DNA from: JAICIG01 sp035532215
GTDB lineage: Bacteria > Planctomycetota > Planctomycetia > Pirellulales > JAICIG01
Reading direction: 5' to 3'
Length of the DNA stretch: 33,322 nucleotides
Assembly (NCBI GenBank): GCA_035532215.1
Contig: DATKRK010000177.1
Coordinates: 1 to 33,322, forward strand
Shown piece by piece: positions 8,422 through 15,865 of the stretch. Position 1 is the first letter of the stretch, and each line of letters starts with the position of its first letter. The translations under genes were made by a program, and so were the position numbers. The notes under the pieces are model-generated. The model saw nothing but the letters and a program-made list of their open reading frames with translations. It was not told the origin of the DNA and did no database searches.

Positions 8422-9012
8422 ATGGCCAAGCTGGACCCTGAGTTTTTCGCCCGCGATACGCTTGAAGTCGCCCGAGATTTGATCGGCGTCGTGCTAGTCG
8501 TGGGCAAGTGCAAGGGGCGGATTGTCGAGACCGAGGCCTACAAGACCGATGCCGCGTCGCACTCGGTGCTGCGGAGGCACAAGGCCGCCTTGATGCGCGA
8601 GACGTACGCCCACGTCTACGTCTACCACAGCTACGGCGTCCACTTCTGCATGAACTTCACCACCGAGCGCGAGGGGACCGGCGCCGTGCTGATCCGCGCC
8701 GCCGAACCGCTGGCCGGACTGGCCGACATGGCCCGCCGCCGCAGCGTGAGCGAGCCCGAGAAGCTGGCCAGCGGGCCGGGCAAGCTTTGCCAGGCCTTCG
8801 GCATCGGCATCGAACTCAACGGCCGGCCGCTAGGGCGCGAGATCAAGCTCTTCGCCGGCCAGCACGCCCCGATCGTCGCCTGCGGCCCGCGGATCGGCAT
8901 CACCCGGGCCGTGGAGTTGCCCTGGCGGTTTTACGAGTTGGGCAACGCCTGCGTCAGCCGGCGGGCGGGCCGGAAGCCGGAGGTCGGAGGTCGGAAAGGC
9001 AAGGCAAGGTAA
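8422..9012 (+). CDS. DNA-3-methyladenine glycosylase (AAG/MPG family)
   Basis: A 196-residue base-excision repair enzyme that removes alkylated purines such as 3-methyladenine from DNA. Family landmarks appear in order: FFARDTLEVARDLIG near residue 8; the catalytic Glu in GRIVETEAYK (about residue 36); the nucleotide-binding wall VYVYHSYGVHFCMN; VLIRAAEPL; GPGKLCQAFGI; and GPRIGITRAVELPWRFY near the C-terminus. Length is normal for bacterial AAG. The last dozen residues (RKPEVGGRKGKAR) come from a short duplicated run, GGTCGGAGGTCGGA, and look like a drifted tail. It stands alone, divergent from tetR and convergent with the next gene. Confidence 0.95.
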   Translation: MAKLDPEFFARDTLEVARDLIGVVLVVGKCKGRIVETEAYKTDAASHSVLRRHKAALMRETYAHVYVYHSYGVHFCMNFTTEREGTGAVLIRAAEPLAGLADMARRRSVSEPEKLASGPGKLCQAFGIGIELNGRPLGREIKLFAGQHAPIVACGPRIGITRAVELPWRFYELGNACVSRRAGRKPEVGGRKGKAR

Positions 9013-9069
9013 TCGCCCCGGCCTCTTCAGGCCCCCGAGTTCGTTTCTGGCAATCTGTTCCCCAAGGCG

Positions 9070-9717
9070 CTACTCGCCGAGCCCTTCGATCCGCAGCGAT
9101 CTTTCCTGTTCGGGCGAGTCGGCAAGCTTCGAGACGTCGAGTACCAGACGGCGGCCGTCGTCTTCGATCTTGCACGGCAGGTGGTCGACAACGAAGCGGC
9201 CGTCGGTGGTGAGCACGGTCTCAGCCTTGTAGTGCGGATCGAAGACGACGCCGGAAATGATCACGCCCAGCACGGAGCCGACAAGGCTGGTTTGCGGCTT
9301 GGGAGGAAAGCCGCTAATTTCGAAACGCTCGCGGTTCCAGGAAAACGCACATCGTTCGCAGCCCAAAATCAAGCGCAGCCATTGCAGCAGGTCCGCTGGA
9401 TCGTCCCCTTTTCCCGTAACTGTCACCACGACCGTCGCTGGATTCTCGCCCACGACTTTGACCTCGCTCGTGAACTCCGCTGAGGCTAGCCCGTGCGAAA
9501 ACTCCTCGGACATCTCTTCGCCTATCTTCTTGGCAAGCTTGATCGTAGCCGCATCGTCGCCGCCAAGCCGCGTGTGAGCGCTCTCCTCGAACGTCATCGT
9601 CCAGCGTCCCTGCTTGCCCACGTGCAGGCGCATCGTACTCGACTCTGCGATTGGGACGCCCTTCAACAACTGGCCCGGCGCGAGCACCAACGCCGTCAAC
9701 AACGTCGCGGATAGCAT
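9070..9717 (-). CDS. Small exported protein of unknown function
   Basis: A 215-residue protein I do not recognise. The N-terminus MLSATLLTALVLAPGQLLKG is a short hydrophobic signal-like segment. The mature part has an alternating beta pattern (TMRLHVGKQGRWTMTF, VVVTVTGKG, VVDHLPCKIEDDGRRLVLDV). A Cys pair in GCERCAFSW near residue 121 and a hydrophobic stretch SLVGSVLGVIISGVV near residue 145 could be a membrane segment. The start is well supported by AAGGAGG six bases upstream. Convergent with the glycosylase gene, 57 bases away. Likely periplasmic or membrane-tethered. Confidence 0.75.
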   Translation of the reverse strand: MLSATLLTALVLAPGQLLKGVPIAESSTMRLHVGKQGRWTMTFEESAHTRLGGDDAATIKLAKKIGEEMSEEFSHGLASAEFTSEVKVVGENPATVVVTVTGKGDDPADLLQWLRLILGCERCAFSWNRERFEISGFPPKPQTSLVGSVLGVIISGVVFDPHYKAETVLTTDGRFVVDHLPCKIEDDGRRLVLDVSKLADSPEQERSLRIEGLGE

Positions 9718-10069
9718 CGAGAACCTCCTTGTTTGGTTGAGCCAACGCGGCCGACGGCGGATCGCCGTGCGATCGGTCGGGGCGGCGCATAAGCAACCTG
9801 CGGGCCACTCAACGTTCGCGAATTAAATCCAGCCTTGCCAAGTCGAGTCAACTGCAGTTGAGCGATCGGGAAAGAATTCCCCTGCCAGACTGCTCAAAAA
9901 CGCGTTTCCGGCGGGGCCGCGCCGAAAGTCCGAGAAAGCGCGAATCCGACTTGCGATTTTCGACTTCGCGTCCGAGGCTCCCGACGCCTCCTCCGCGGCC
10001 ATCGCCCCCGACGCCTCGCTTGCCGCGCGGCGCCGGCCCATTTATGCTATTTCTGCCCGGTTTTTGCGT

Positions 10070-10098
10070 TTGGCAGGCCCTCGGCCGTCGCGCATAAT
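10070..10098 (+). promoter_or_regulatory. Promoter of the Gfo/Idh/MocA gene
   Basis: TTGGCA (10070-10075) and CATAAT (10093-10098) are separated by 17 bases, giving a near-consensus sigma-70 promoter about 64 bases before the start codon. The rest of 9718-10069 shows no gene; a GC-rich open frame there has no coding support. Confidence 0.65.
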
Positions 10099-10161
10099 CG
10101 AGGCTGCCTGCCTGAAATACTCACGGCCCCAAACATCCACGCCCTACAAGGAACCTTGCTG

Positions 10162-11436
10162 ATGCGTCCCGATTCTGCTTTGTCCCGGCGCCATTTTCTT
10201 GCGGCTGGCGGCGCGGCCGCCGCGGTCGCCATGACCGCCAAGAGCTACGCCCGCGTGATCGGCGCCAACGACCGCATTCGCATCGGGTTCATCGGCGTCG
10301 GGGGCATGGGCAACGGGCATCTCGACGCGATCAACCGGCTCAAGGAGCCCGACAACGTCGAGGCCGTGGCCGTCGCCGATTGCTGGCTCGCGCGGGCCGA
10401 AGCCGGGGCCAAGAAGGTCGAAGCGCCGCACCATTTTTCCGATTACCGCAAGCTGCTCGATCTCAAAGAGATCGACTACGTCACGATCGCCACGCCCGAA
10501 CACTGGCACGCCACGATGACCCTCGACGCGATGGACGCCGGCAAAGCCGTCTATTGCGAAAAGCCGATGACTCACGTCATCCCCGAGGCGCTGGCCGTCG
10601 TCAAGAAGCAGAAGGAGACCGGGCTGGCGCTGCAGGTCGGCGTGCAAGGCATGTCGGACGACAGCTACTCTTCGGCGGCCAAGGCGATCGAAGAGGGCGT
10701 GCTCGGCCAGGTCGTGCAGGCCCAGATCGAGTACGTCCGCCGCTACGACAAGCAAGGCCCCTGGCGGCTGCCCGACGTCACCGACGACCAGCCCAAGCCG
10801 GCCGATCTCGACTGGAGCGCCTGGCTCGGCAAGGCGCCGAAGATCGATTGGAACCCGCACCATTATTTCGAGTGGCGGAACTATTCGGCCTATTCGGGCG
10901 GAATCTGCACCGATCTGTTCATCCATCGCATCACGCGGATCATGAAGGCCTGCAAGCTGACCTATCCGCGCCGTGTGGTCGGCATGGGCGGCATCTGGCA
11001 ATGGCCCGACGGCCGCGACCTGCCCGACAACTTCGAGATGATCTGCGAATATCCTCGCGGCATGACGGTCTACGTGCTGGGCACGATGAGCAACCGCGTG
11101 GGCATCGATCACTTGATTCGCGGCTATCGCGGCACGCTGTACTTCACGCCCAGCGGCTGGGTGGCGAAGGACAAGGACGGCAAGACGCTCGCCAGCCACG
11201 AAAAGCAGGGCGCCGAAGACATCGTGTTGCACCACAACAACCTGCACCAGCACCTGCGCGAAGGCGTGCCGCTGGCCTGCCCGGCCGAACTTGGCTTGGC
11301 GGGCGTGGTGGCCGTGAACATGGCCAACGAATCTTGGCGCAGCGGCCGCATGATGGGTTGGGACCACGAGAAGCAAGAGATGGTCTCGGCCGATCAGGTC
11401 GCCTGGACGCCCTACCCTGAGAAGGAAGAAGGCTGA
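10162..11436 (+). CDS. Tat-exported Gfo/Idh/MocA family oxidoreductase
   Basis: A 424-residue NAD(P)-dependent dehydrogenase of the kind that acts on sugars, inositols or sugar derivatives; planctomycetes carry many. The N-terminus has a twin-arginine signal (SRRHFLAAGGAAAAVAM), so it folds in the cytoplasm and is exported with its cofactor. The Rossmann dinucleotide motif GFIGVGGMGNGH is near residue 43. The family motif EKPMTH is near residue 133, with its Lys expected in catalysis. NPHHYFEWRNYSAYSGGICTD marks the C-terminal substrate domain. ATG at 10162 follows AAGGAAC by about 9 bases; a TTG two codons earlier is less likely. The exact substrate cannot be called. It is probably monocistronic, with its own promoter at 10070-10098. 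Confidence 0.93.
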   Translation: MRPDSALSRRHFLAAGGAAAAVAMTAKSYARVIGANDRIRIGFIGVGGMGNGHLDAINRLKEPDNVEAVAVADCWLARAEAGAKKVEAPHHFSDYRKLLDLKEIDYVTIATPEHWHATMTLDAMDAGKAVYCEKPMTHVIPEALAVVKKQKETGLALQVGVQGMSDDSYSSAAKAIEEGVLGQVVQAQIEYVRRYDKQGPWRLPDVTDDQPKPADLDWSAWLGKAPKIDWNPHHYFEWRNYSAYSGGICTDLFIHRITRIMKACKLTYPRRVVGMGGIWQWPDGRDLPDNFEMICEYPRGMTVYVLGTMSNRVGIDHLIRGYRGTLYFTPSGWVAKDKDGKTLASHEKQGAEDIVLHHNNLHQHLREGVPLACPAELGLAGVVAVNMANESWRSGRMMGWDHEKQEMVSADQVAWTPYPEKEEG

Positions 11437-11492
11437 AGCTGCGGAGTGATCTGCCGGCGGAGTCGATGCTCGTCTCGCCAAGACGCCAATTG

Positions 11493-11513
11493 GCGTGGTA
11501 TGCGTGGTATAAT
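11493..11513 (+). promoter_or_regulatory. Tandem 9-mer overlapping a consensus -10 box
   Basis: GCGTGGTAT occurs twice in direct tandem (11493-11501 and 11502-11510), and the second copy runs into a perfect TATAAT at 11508-11513. This box ends only six bases before the ATG at 11520, so the transcript would be leaderless. No -35 box at normal spacing is seen. Confidence 0.45.
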
Positions 11514-11519
11514 CTACTT

Positions 11520-11774
11520 ATGGAAACCATCAAGAAGCTAAGCGAAATCGCTCCGCGGGATTTACCGGCGCTCGAACGGGTCATCGGCGCCCCGCTGGAT
11601 CCCGCGCGGCACGAAGCCGTGGCCGTGCGGGTCTTGCCGGTCGCTTCGGCGACGACCGAGTCCCCGGCGGCTGGCGCGCTGCCGGAATGGTGCAACGTGC
11701 TAGAAGGCTTTTCGGACGATGATCTTGCCGAATTCGACGCCATCCTGGCGGATCGCCCGAAGCTTTCGCATTAG
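11520..11774 (+). CDS. Small protein of unknown function (84 residues)
   Basis: Not recognised. The product starts METIKKLSEIAPRDLPALER and ends in an acidic stretch, LEGFSDDDLAEFDAILADRP, with a Pro-Glu-Trp-Cys motif before it. The size, the N-terminal helix and the acidic C-terminus resemble small antitoxin-like or regulatory proteins, but no partner toxin lies beside it. ATG at 11520 is chosen over a TTG/ATG extension upstream because the upstream codons overlap the tandem 9-mer and -10 box. It lies 83 bases after the oxidoreductase on the same strand. Confidence 0.6.
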   Translation: METIKKLSEIAPRDLPALERVIGAPLDPARHEAVAVRVLPVASATTESPAAGALPEWCNVLEGFSDDDLAEFDAILADRPKLSH

Positions 11775-11864
11775 GGTGCGTGCTGAAAAGGGCCAGGCGG
11801 CAGCGCGGTATTTCGCGGCTCCCGCACGCTTAGCTTGCCCCCTCGCCATCGCATGTCCCTAATG

Positions 11865-11870
11865 TATAAT
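11865..11870 (+). promoter_or_regulatory. -10 box of the zinc-ribbon/GYF_2 gene
   Basis: A perfect TATAAT lies 38 bases before the start codon at 11909. No matching -35 box at 16-18 bases is evident. Confidence 0.4.
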
Positions 11871-11908
11871 CCGTTAGGACATTTTATGAACGAGTCTGCC
11901 GGAGCATC

Positions 11909-12742
11909 ATGGGCATCAAGTTCGCCTGCCCCCACTGCGGAACCTCGCTGAACGTCAAAAGCGAATTGGCGGGCAAGCGCGGGCGTTGTCCGCAGTGTCA
12001 GCAGAAAATCGAGATTCCCCAACAAGACTCGCCCAGCAGCGGCGCGGTCGACGTGGCGGCGGCCCAAGTTGCCGGCCCGGCGACCGGGGCGCCGGGGCCT
12101 GCGCCCGCCGTCGAACCGGCCTCGCAGCCGTTGCCCCAGAGCACTGTGGCGGCGGCAGCGGGCGCTTCGGCGCCGGCCAGCGATGCAATCTCCGAGGCGC
12201 CGAAGCTGCAATGGTACGTGATGCCGCCGGGAGCGGCGAGCCAATACGGACCGGCCATCGGCGAGGAATTCCGCAATTGGATCAAGGAGGGCCGCGTCAC
12301 CGCCGACACGCTGGTCTGGCGGCAAGACTGGCCCGAGTGGAAGCTGGCCGGCGCGGTGTTTCCCGAGTTGCAACCGCAGGCCGCCGGGCAGGCGCCCGTC
12401 GCTTCGGTGGCGCCTGCCGGCTTCGCCATCCCCACGGCGGCCGGCGCACTGCCGACGGCCGCCGGCCTGGCACCGGTGGGCGTGGCGGCCTATCCGGCGG
12501 CAGGTGATGCCGCAGCGCCTTGGAACCCGGCCGCGGGCGGCTTTTCGCCGGTCGGCGGCGGTGCGCCGACGTCTTCCGTGCGCCGAACGCAATATCGTCG
12601 GCGGTCGAATACCGGGCCGATGATCGTGATCGGGGTCTTGGTGCTGGCGATGATTCCGCTTTCATATTTTGTGTGGAAGGTCGTCAGCGACCAATTTCGC
12701 AGCCCGCCGCCAGCGGCTAGCCCAAAAAAGCAAGCCGAGTAG
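11909..12742 (+). CDS. Zinc-ribbon and GYF_2 domain membrane protein
   Basis: A 277-residue protein with a modular planctomycete layout. Residues 1-38 are a zinc ribbon with two CPxC knuckles (C7/C10 and C27/C30). An Ala/Pro-rich linker follows. Residues ~99-152 match the GYF_2 (DUF4339) fold: LQWYVMPPGAASQYGP, then IKEGRVTADTLVWRQDWPEW. A second Ala/Gly/Pro linker leads to a single C-terminal transmembrane helix (GPMIVIGVLVLAMIPLSYFV, about 237-256) and a short basic tail. It is therefore likely tail-anchored with the zinc ribbon and GYF_2 domain in the cytoplasm, where GYF_2 domains may bind proline-rich partners. The partner is unknown. Confidence 0.9.
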   Translation: MGIKFACPHCGTSLNVKSELAGKRGRCPQCQQKIEIPQQDSPSSGAVDVAAAQVAGPATGAPGPAPAVEPASQPLPQSTVAAAAGASAPASDAISEAPKLQWYVMPPGAASQYGPAIGEEFRNWIKEGRVTADTLVWRQDWPEWKLAGAVFPELQPQAAGQAPVASVAPAGFAIPTAAGALPTAAGLAPVGVAAYPAAGDAAAPWNPAAGGFSPVGGGAPTSSVRRTQYRRRSNTGPMIVIGVLVLAMIPLSYFVWKVVSDQFRSPPPAASPKKQAE

Positions 12743-12744
12743 AA

Positions 12745-12778
12745 TGAGCCCTGCGAACCGGGGCTTCGCCAAGGCTCA
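12745..12778 (+). terminator. Two-step hairpin after the GYF_2 gene
   Basis: An outer stem TGAGCC/GGCTCA (12745-12750 with 12773-12778) encloses an inner stem GCGAA/TTCGC (12753-12757 with 12765-12769). It starts three bases after the stop codon. No T-run follows, so termination strength is uncertain. Confidence 0.45.
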
Positions 12779-12840
12779 GTCCTAACCACCCATCGAATCA
12801 CGATTGACAAAGCACTAGCGTTTCAGCCTGGAGAGGAATC

Positions 12841-13440
12841 ATGAACGCGTTACGTTCTCGCTTGCAGTTTCGCGTCGCTCTCGGCGGCGCCTCGGCCGTC
12901 TGTCTCGCACTCGCCGCCGGCTTGGCGCTTGCAGCCGACAAATCGGAAGGCAAGAAATTCGAGATTGCCGAAGGCAAATTCAACCTCACGGCGCCGGGCA
13001 ATTGGCTCGCGAAAAAGCCGCGCACCTTTATCGTCGAAACCGAGTTCGAGGTTCCCGCGGCCGAAGGGGACGAGACGCCAGGGCGCGTCACGGTGATGGG
13101 CGCCGGCGGCAGCATCGAAGCCAATATCGATCGCTGGCGAGCGCAGTTCACTCAGCCCGAAGGCGCCGATGAAAAAGACGCCTCGAAGGTCGAAAAAAAG
13201 AAGATCGCCGGCCAGCAAGTCCATCTGGTGGATCTGTCGGGCAACTATCTGGATAAGCCTCCCCGAGCGGCGCAAGGCGTGCTGCGAGAAAATTACCGCA
13301 TGCTGGCCGCCATCATCGAGACCACGCAAGGCGGCAAGCGGACCGGCAATTACTTCATCAAGTTCATCGGCCCGGCGAAGACCGTCGCCGATAACGCCCA
13401 GGGCTTCGAGAAGATGATCGAAAGTTTATCGGCCAAGTAA
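12841..13440 (+). CDS. Exported protein of unknown function
   Basis: A 199-residue protein with a clear signal peptide (basic start, hydrophobic core around residues 16-30, cleavage probably after LALAADK). The mature chain starts with a beta-rich part (FNLTAPGNWLAKKPRTFIVE) and continues with RVTVMGAGGSIEANIDRWRAQF. A similar text pattern is seen in planctomycete periplasmic proteins of unknown role; I cannot assign a function. GAGAGGA lies seven bases before the ATG. The next gene begins only four bases after its stop codon, so the two are almost certainly co-transcribed. The ATPase partner is membrane-linked, which would place this protein on the periplasmic side of the same system if they do work together (inference). 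Confidence 0.8.
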   Translation: MNALRSRLQFRVALGGASAVCLALAAGLALAADKSEGKKFEIAEGKFNLTAPGNWLAKKPRTFIVETEFEVPAAEGDETPGRVTVMGAGGSIEANIDRWRAQFTQPEGADEKDASKVEKKKIAGQQVHLVDLSGNYLDKPPRAAQGVLRENYRMLAAIIETTQGGKRTGNYFIKFIGPAKTVADNAQGFEKMIESLSAK

Positions 13441-13444
13441 GATT

Positions 13445-14938
13445 ATGAGAATTCAACAATTCCTGGACCACCACGGGGTGGCCAGCAATCCGTTCGCCGA
13501 CGAAGACGCCCAAACCGATCCGGTGTTCAAGGAACACTGCATCGAGAATACGTACCATCCGAGTTGGGATAAGGTCTACGGCGATCCGGCCGAGCCCGCC
13601 ACCTCGATCGTGTTCGGCGAAAAGGGCGCCGGCAAGACGGCCTTGCGGCTGCAGATCGTCCGCCATCTGACCGACTACAACCGCGAGCACCCAAGCGAGC
13701 GGCTGTTCGTCATCGAGTACGACGATTTCAATCCGTTTCTGGATCGCTTTCGCGACAAGCTCAGCGTCCGCCGCCGCCGGCTCGATCAGGCGCTCTCGCA
13801 GTGGAAACTGTGGGACCACATGGACGCCATCCTGTCGCTCGGCGTCACGCAGTTGGTCGATCGAATTCTCGAAAGGCCCCGCGCCGGCGGGTCAAAGCCG
13901 GCCGATGCCGGGCCGTTGGACGCCTCGCTGCTCGATCGCAACCAGGCCCGCGACCTGCTGCTGTTGGCCGCCTGCTACGATCAATCGTCGGCCGAAACCT
14001 TCCGCCAACGCTGGCATCGGTTGCGACGCAAGTTGAAATTCTCGACCTGGCGCACGAAATGGCCTTTCGCCCTGGGCGTCGTCTCGGTACTGGTGGTGTT
14101 CGGGTTGATTGCGGGCCTGCAAAAACCAAACTGGCTGGCCAGCCCCTGGCCCTATCTGTTCGCGGCGGCCGGCTGGCTGCCGTGGGCGGCTCGGTCCTGG
14201 AAATGGTATTGGCGGGCCCGCGGCGTGACGCGCCAGCTTCGCGTGGTGAAGCACGAAGCCAACCCGCTGCGCCAGGTGCTGATGCAGTTCCGCCCCGACG
14301 AACTGGCCAGCCAGCCGCTGCCCAACAAGGAGCGCACCGACGACCGCTTCGAGCTGCTCGTCAAGTTCCAAGGGCTGCTCAAGACGCTCGGTTTCGGCGG
14401 CGTGATCGTGTTGGTCGACCGCGTCGACGAACCGCACCTGGTGAACGGTTCGCCCGAGCAGATGCGGGCCTTGCTCTGGCCGATGCTCGACAACAAGTTT
14501 CTCAAGCACCCCGGCATCGGCTTCAAACTGCTGCTGCCGATCGAGCTGTCGTATTACATCGATCGCGAGGAGCGCGACTTCTACCAGCGGGCCCGGCTCG
14601 ACAAGCAGAACCTGGTTCCTTCGCTGCTCTGGTCGGGCGAAGCGTTATACGACATCGCTAACGCCCGGCTGCAAGCCTGCGCGGCCAACGGCCGCTCGCC
14701 CTCGCTAAGCGAACTGTTCGATCCCTCGGTCGGCGAGCGGCGGCTGATCGACGCCTTGCGCACGCTGCGCGTGCCGCGGCACCTGTTCAAGTTTCTCTAC
14801 CGGCTGTTCGTCTCGCACTCGAACGCCCACACCGACGAAAAGCCCGCCTGGCAGATTTCCAGCGAAACGTTCGAGTCGGTGCTGGCGCTGTATCAGCGCG
14901 ATCAGGAGGCGTTCGATCGCGGGCTGGGGGCGGCGTGA
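13445..14938 (+). CDS. KAP-like P-loop ATPase with transmembrane helices inside the NTPase domain
   Basis: A 497-residue P-loop NTPase. Walker A is FGEKGAGKTALRLQ (GEKGAGKT at residues 58-65). The Walker B-like strand GGVIVLVDRVDEPHL is near residues 317-331. Between them lie two transmembrane helices (FALGVVSVLVVFGLIAGLQ near 207-225, and PYLFAAAGWLPWAA near 235-248). Helices inserted between Walker A and Walker B are typical of the KAP family, some members of which act in phage exclusion. The C-terminal half is helical with no recognised domain. It follows an exported protein with a 4-base gap. A defence role is possible from the nearby restriction island, but an unrelated membrane-ATPase function is equally open. 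Confidence 0.75.
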   Translation: MRIQQFLDHHGVASNPFADEDAQTDPVFKEHCIENTYHPSWDKVYGDPAEPATSIVFGEKGAGKTALRLQIVRHLTDYNREHPSERLFVIEYDDFNPFLDRFRDKLSVRRRRLDQALSQWKLWDHMDAILSLGVTQLVDRILERPRAGGSKPADAGPLDASLLDRNQARDLLLLAACYDQSSAETFRQRWHRLRRKLKFSTWRTKWPFALGVVSVLVVFGLIAGLQKPNWLASPWPYLFAAAGWLPWAARSWKWYWRARGVTRQLRVVKHEANPLRQVLMQFRPDELASQPLPNKERTDDRFELLVKFQGLLKTLGFGGVIVLVDRVDEPHLVNGSPEQMRALLWPMLDNKFLKHPGIGFKLLLPIELSYYIDREERDFYQRARLDKQNLVPSLLWSGEALYDIANARLQACAANGRSPSLSELFDPSVGERRLIDALRTLRVPRHLFKFLYRLFVSHSNAHTDEKPAWQISSETFESVLALYQRDQEAFDRGLGAA

Positions 14939-14958
14939 GGCGGTAGAGCGCGGGGCCC

Positions 14959-15066
14959 GTAGGGTAGGGCGGCAGCCCCGCGCGCTTCGCGTATCGATGG
15001 CCGCGACGATGACACGGTAAGAACCTCTCGCCGCAATGCGCGTGGGGCTTCGCCACACCCTACGTG
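14959..15066. repeat. Third palindrome cluster sharing the GTAGGGT border
   Basis: GTAGGGTAGGGCGGCAGCCC at 14959-14978 matches the start of unit C (5803). ACCCTAC at 15057-15063 is the reversed border, preceded by GTGGGGCTTCGCCAC (15042-15056). The arms are less regular than in the other two clusters, but the same outer border is inverted at the far end. It fills most of the gap between the ATPase gene and the minus-strand gene at 15087. Confidence 0.6.
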
Positions 15067-15086
15067 TCTCCGACCTCGAACCACCC

Positions 15087-15422
15087 TCACACGTCGATCG
15101 GCGCCTGGCCGACGTACATCGCCAACACTTGCGCCTGGACCTTGATGGCGCGGACCAGGATCCAGACCTGGTCGGGCGTGAACTTTTCGGGGTCGCTGCT
15201 GGCCAGTTGTTCGAGTTCTTGCATCACGGCGGCGTGCTGGTCGGTGGCGAGTTGCAGCCGCAGCGCGGCCTGTTGCCAGGCTGCGTTGAGCCGTTCGTCA
15301 TCGGTCAGCGCTTCGAGGTCTTCGGCGAAGTTGCTCAGCAGCAGGCACAGCCGAGCCACGTCGCGCTCGGTGGCGGCTGGTTGAAGCCGCTGGATGCGAG
15401 CGGCCAGTTCTTGGCAATTCAT
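15087..15422 (-). CDS. Small helical protein of unknown function
   Basis: A 111-residue, all-alpha, acidic protein I do not recognise. It starts MNCQELAARIQRLQPAATER and is full of heptad-like Leu/Ala spacing (LCLLLSNFAEDLEALTDDER, LRLQLATDQHAAVMQELEQL), so a coiled coil or helical bundle is likely. An open frame continues upstream to 15788, but that extension is basic, low in complexity and unlike the rest; ATG at 15422 gives a compact protein and is preferred. There is no signal peptide or membrane helix. It sits between the ATPase and restriction genes on the opposite strand. The stretch 15423-15865 holds no gene or repeat I can support, only the likely promoter region of the Res gene. Confidence 0.6.
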   Translation of the reverse strand: MNCQELAARIQRLQPAATERDVARLCLLLSNFAEDLEALTDDERLNAAWQQAALRLQLATDQHAAVMQELEQLASSDPEKFTPDQVWILVRAIKVQAQVLAMYVGQAPIDV

Positions 15423-15865
15423 GGTGCGGCCCGTAACGGTGTGGCGCAAGCTTCTAACATCAGTTTCGCGGGGATCGAGCGCGAGAGGCGGCGTTCGAGC
15501 ACGCTGGTTCCTCGGACGAGATCGGCCGCGAATGCGGCGTTCGACGTCCGACGGGACAATCATTGTCTCGTTACCGAACTGTAGGTCGGCGCTCGACGTT
15601 GTCCACAGAACCTTGCGCCCGCATCGCATGCCCGGCGCAGGCGGCCGAGCCCGCACGTTCCGTGCGACCGGACGGCACTCGGTGTGCGAAAGCTGGCTTT
15701 TGATGCTTCGGCCGCGGGGCGTTCCCACAATATTAACCTCCCGCTCGCCCCGCCTTCTGCTTGCACTTCGCTCCCCGTCGGCTACCATGCGAACAATCCC
15801 CCGCCCGGCGCCGCTTCGCCCCGGCGGGATAGGCGGGCAACGGGAAGCTGGCGAGAGGGGCCGAC

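Noticed and set aside
9823..10041. Small open frame of 72 codons
   Set aside because: Composed of Ala/Ser/Glu runs from short GC-rich repeats, with no ribosome binding site and no similarity I can see.
15423..15788. N-terminal extension of the small helical protein
   Set aside because: It is basic, rich in Arg/Pro/Ser and differs from the compact helical part; ATG at 15422 gives a well-shaped protein.
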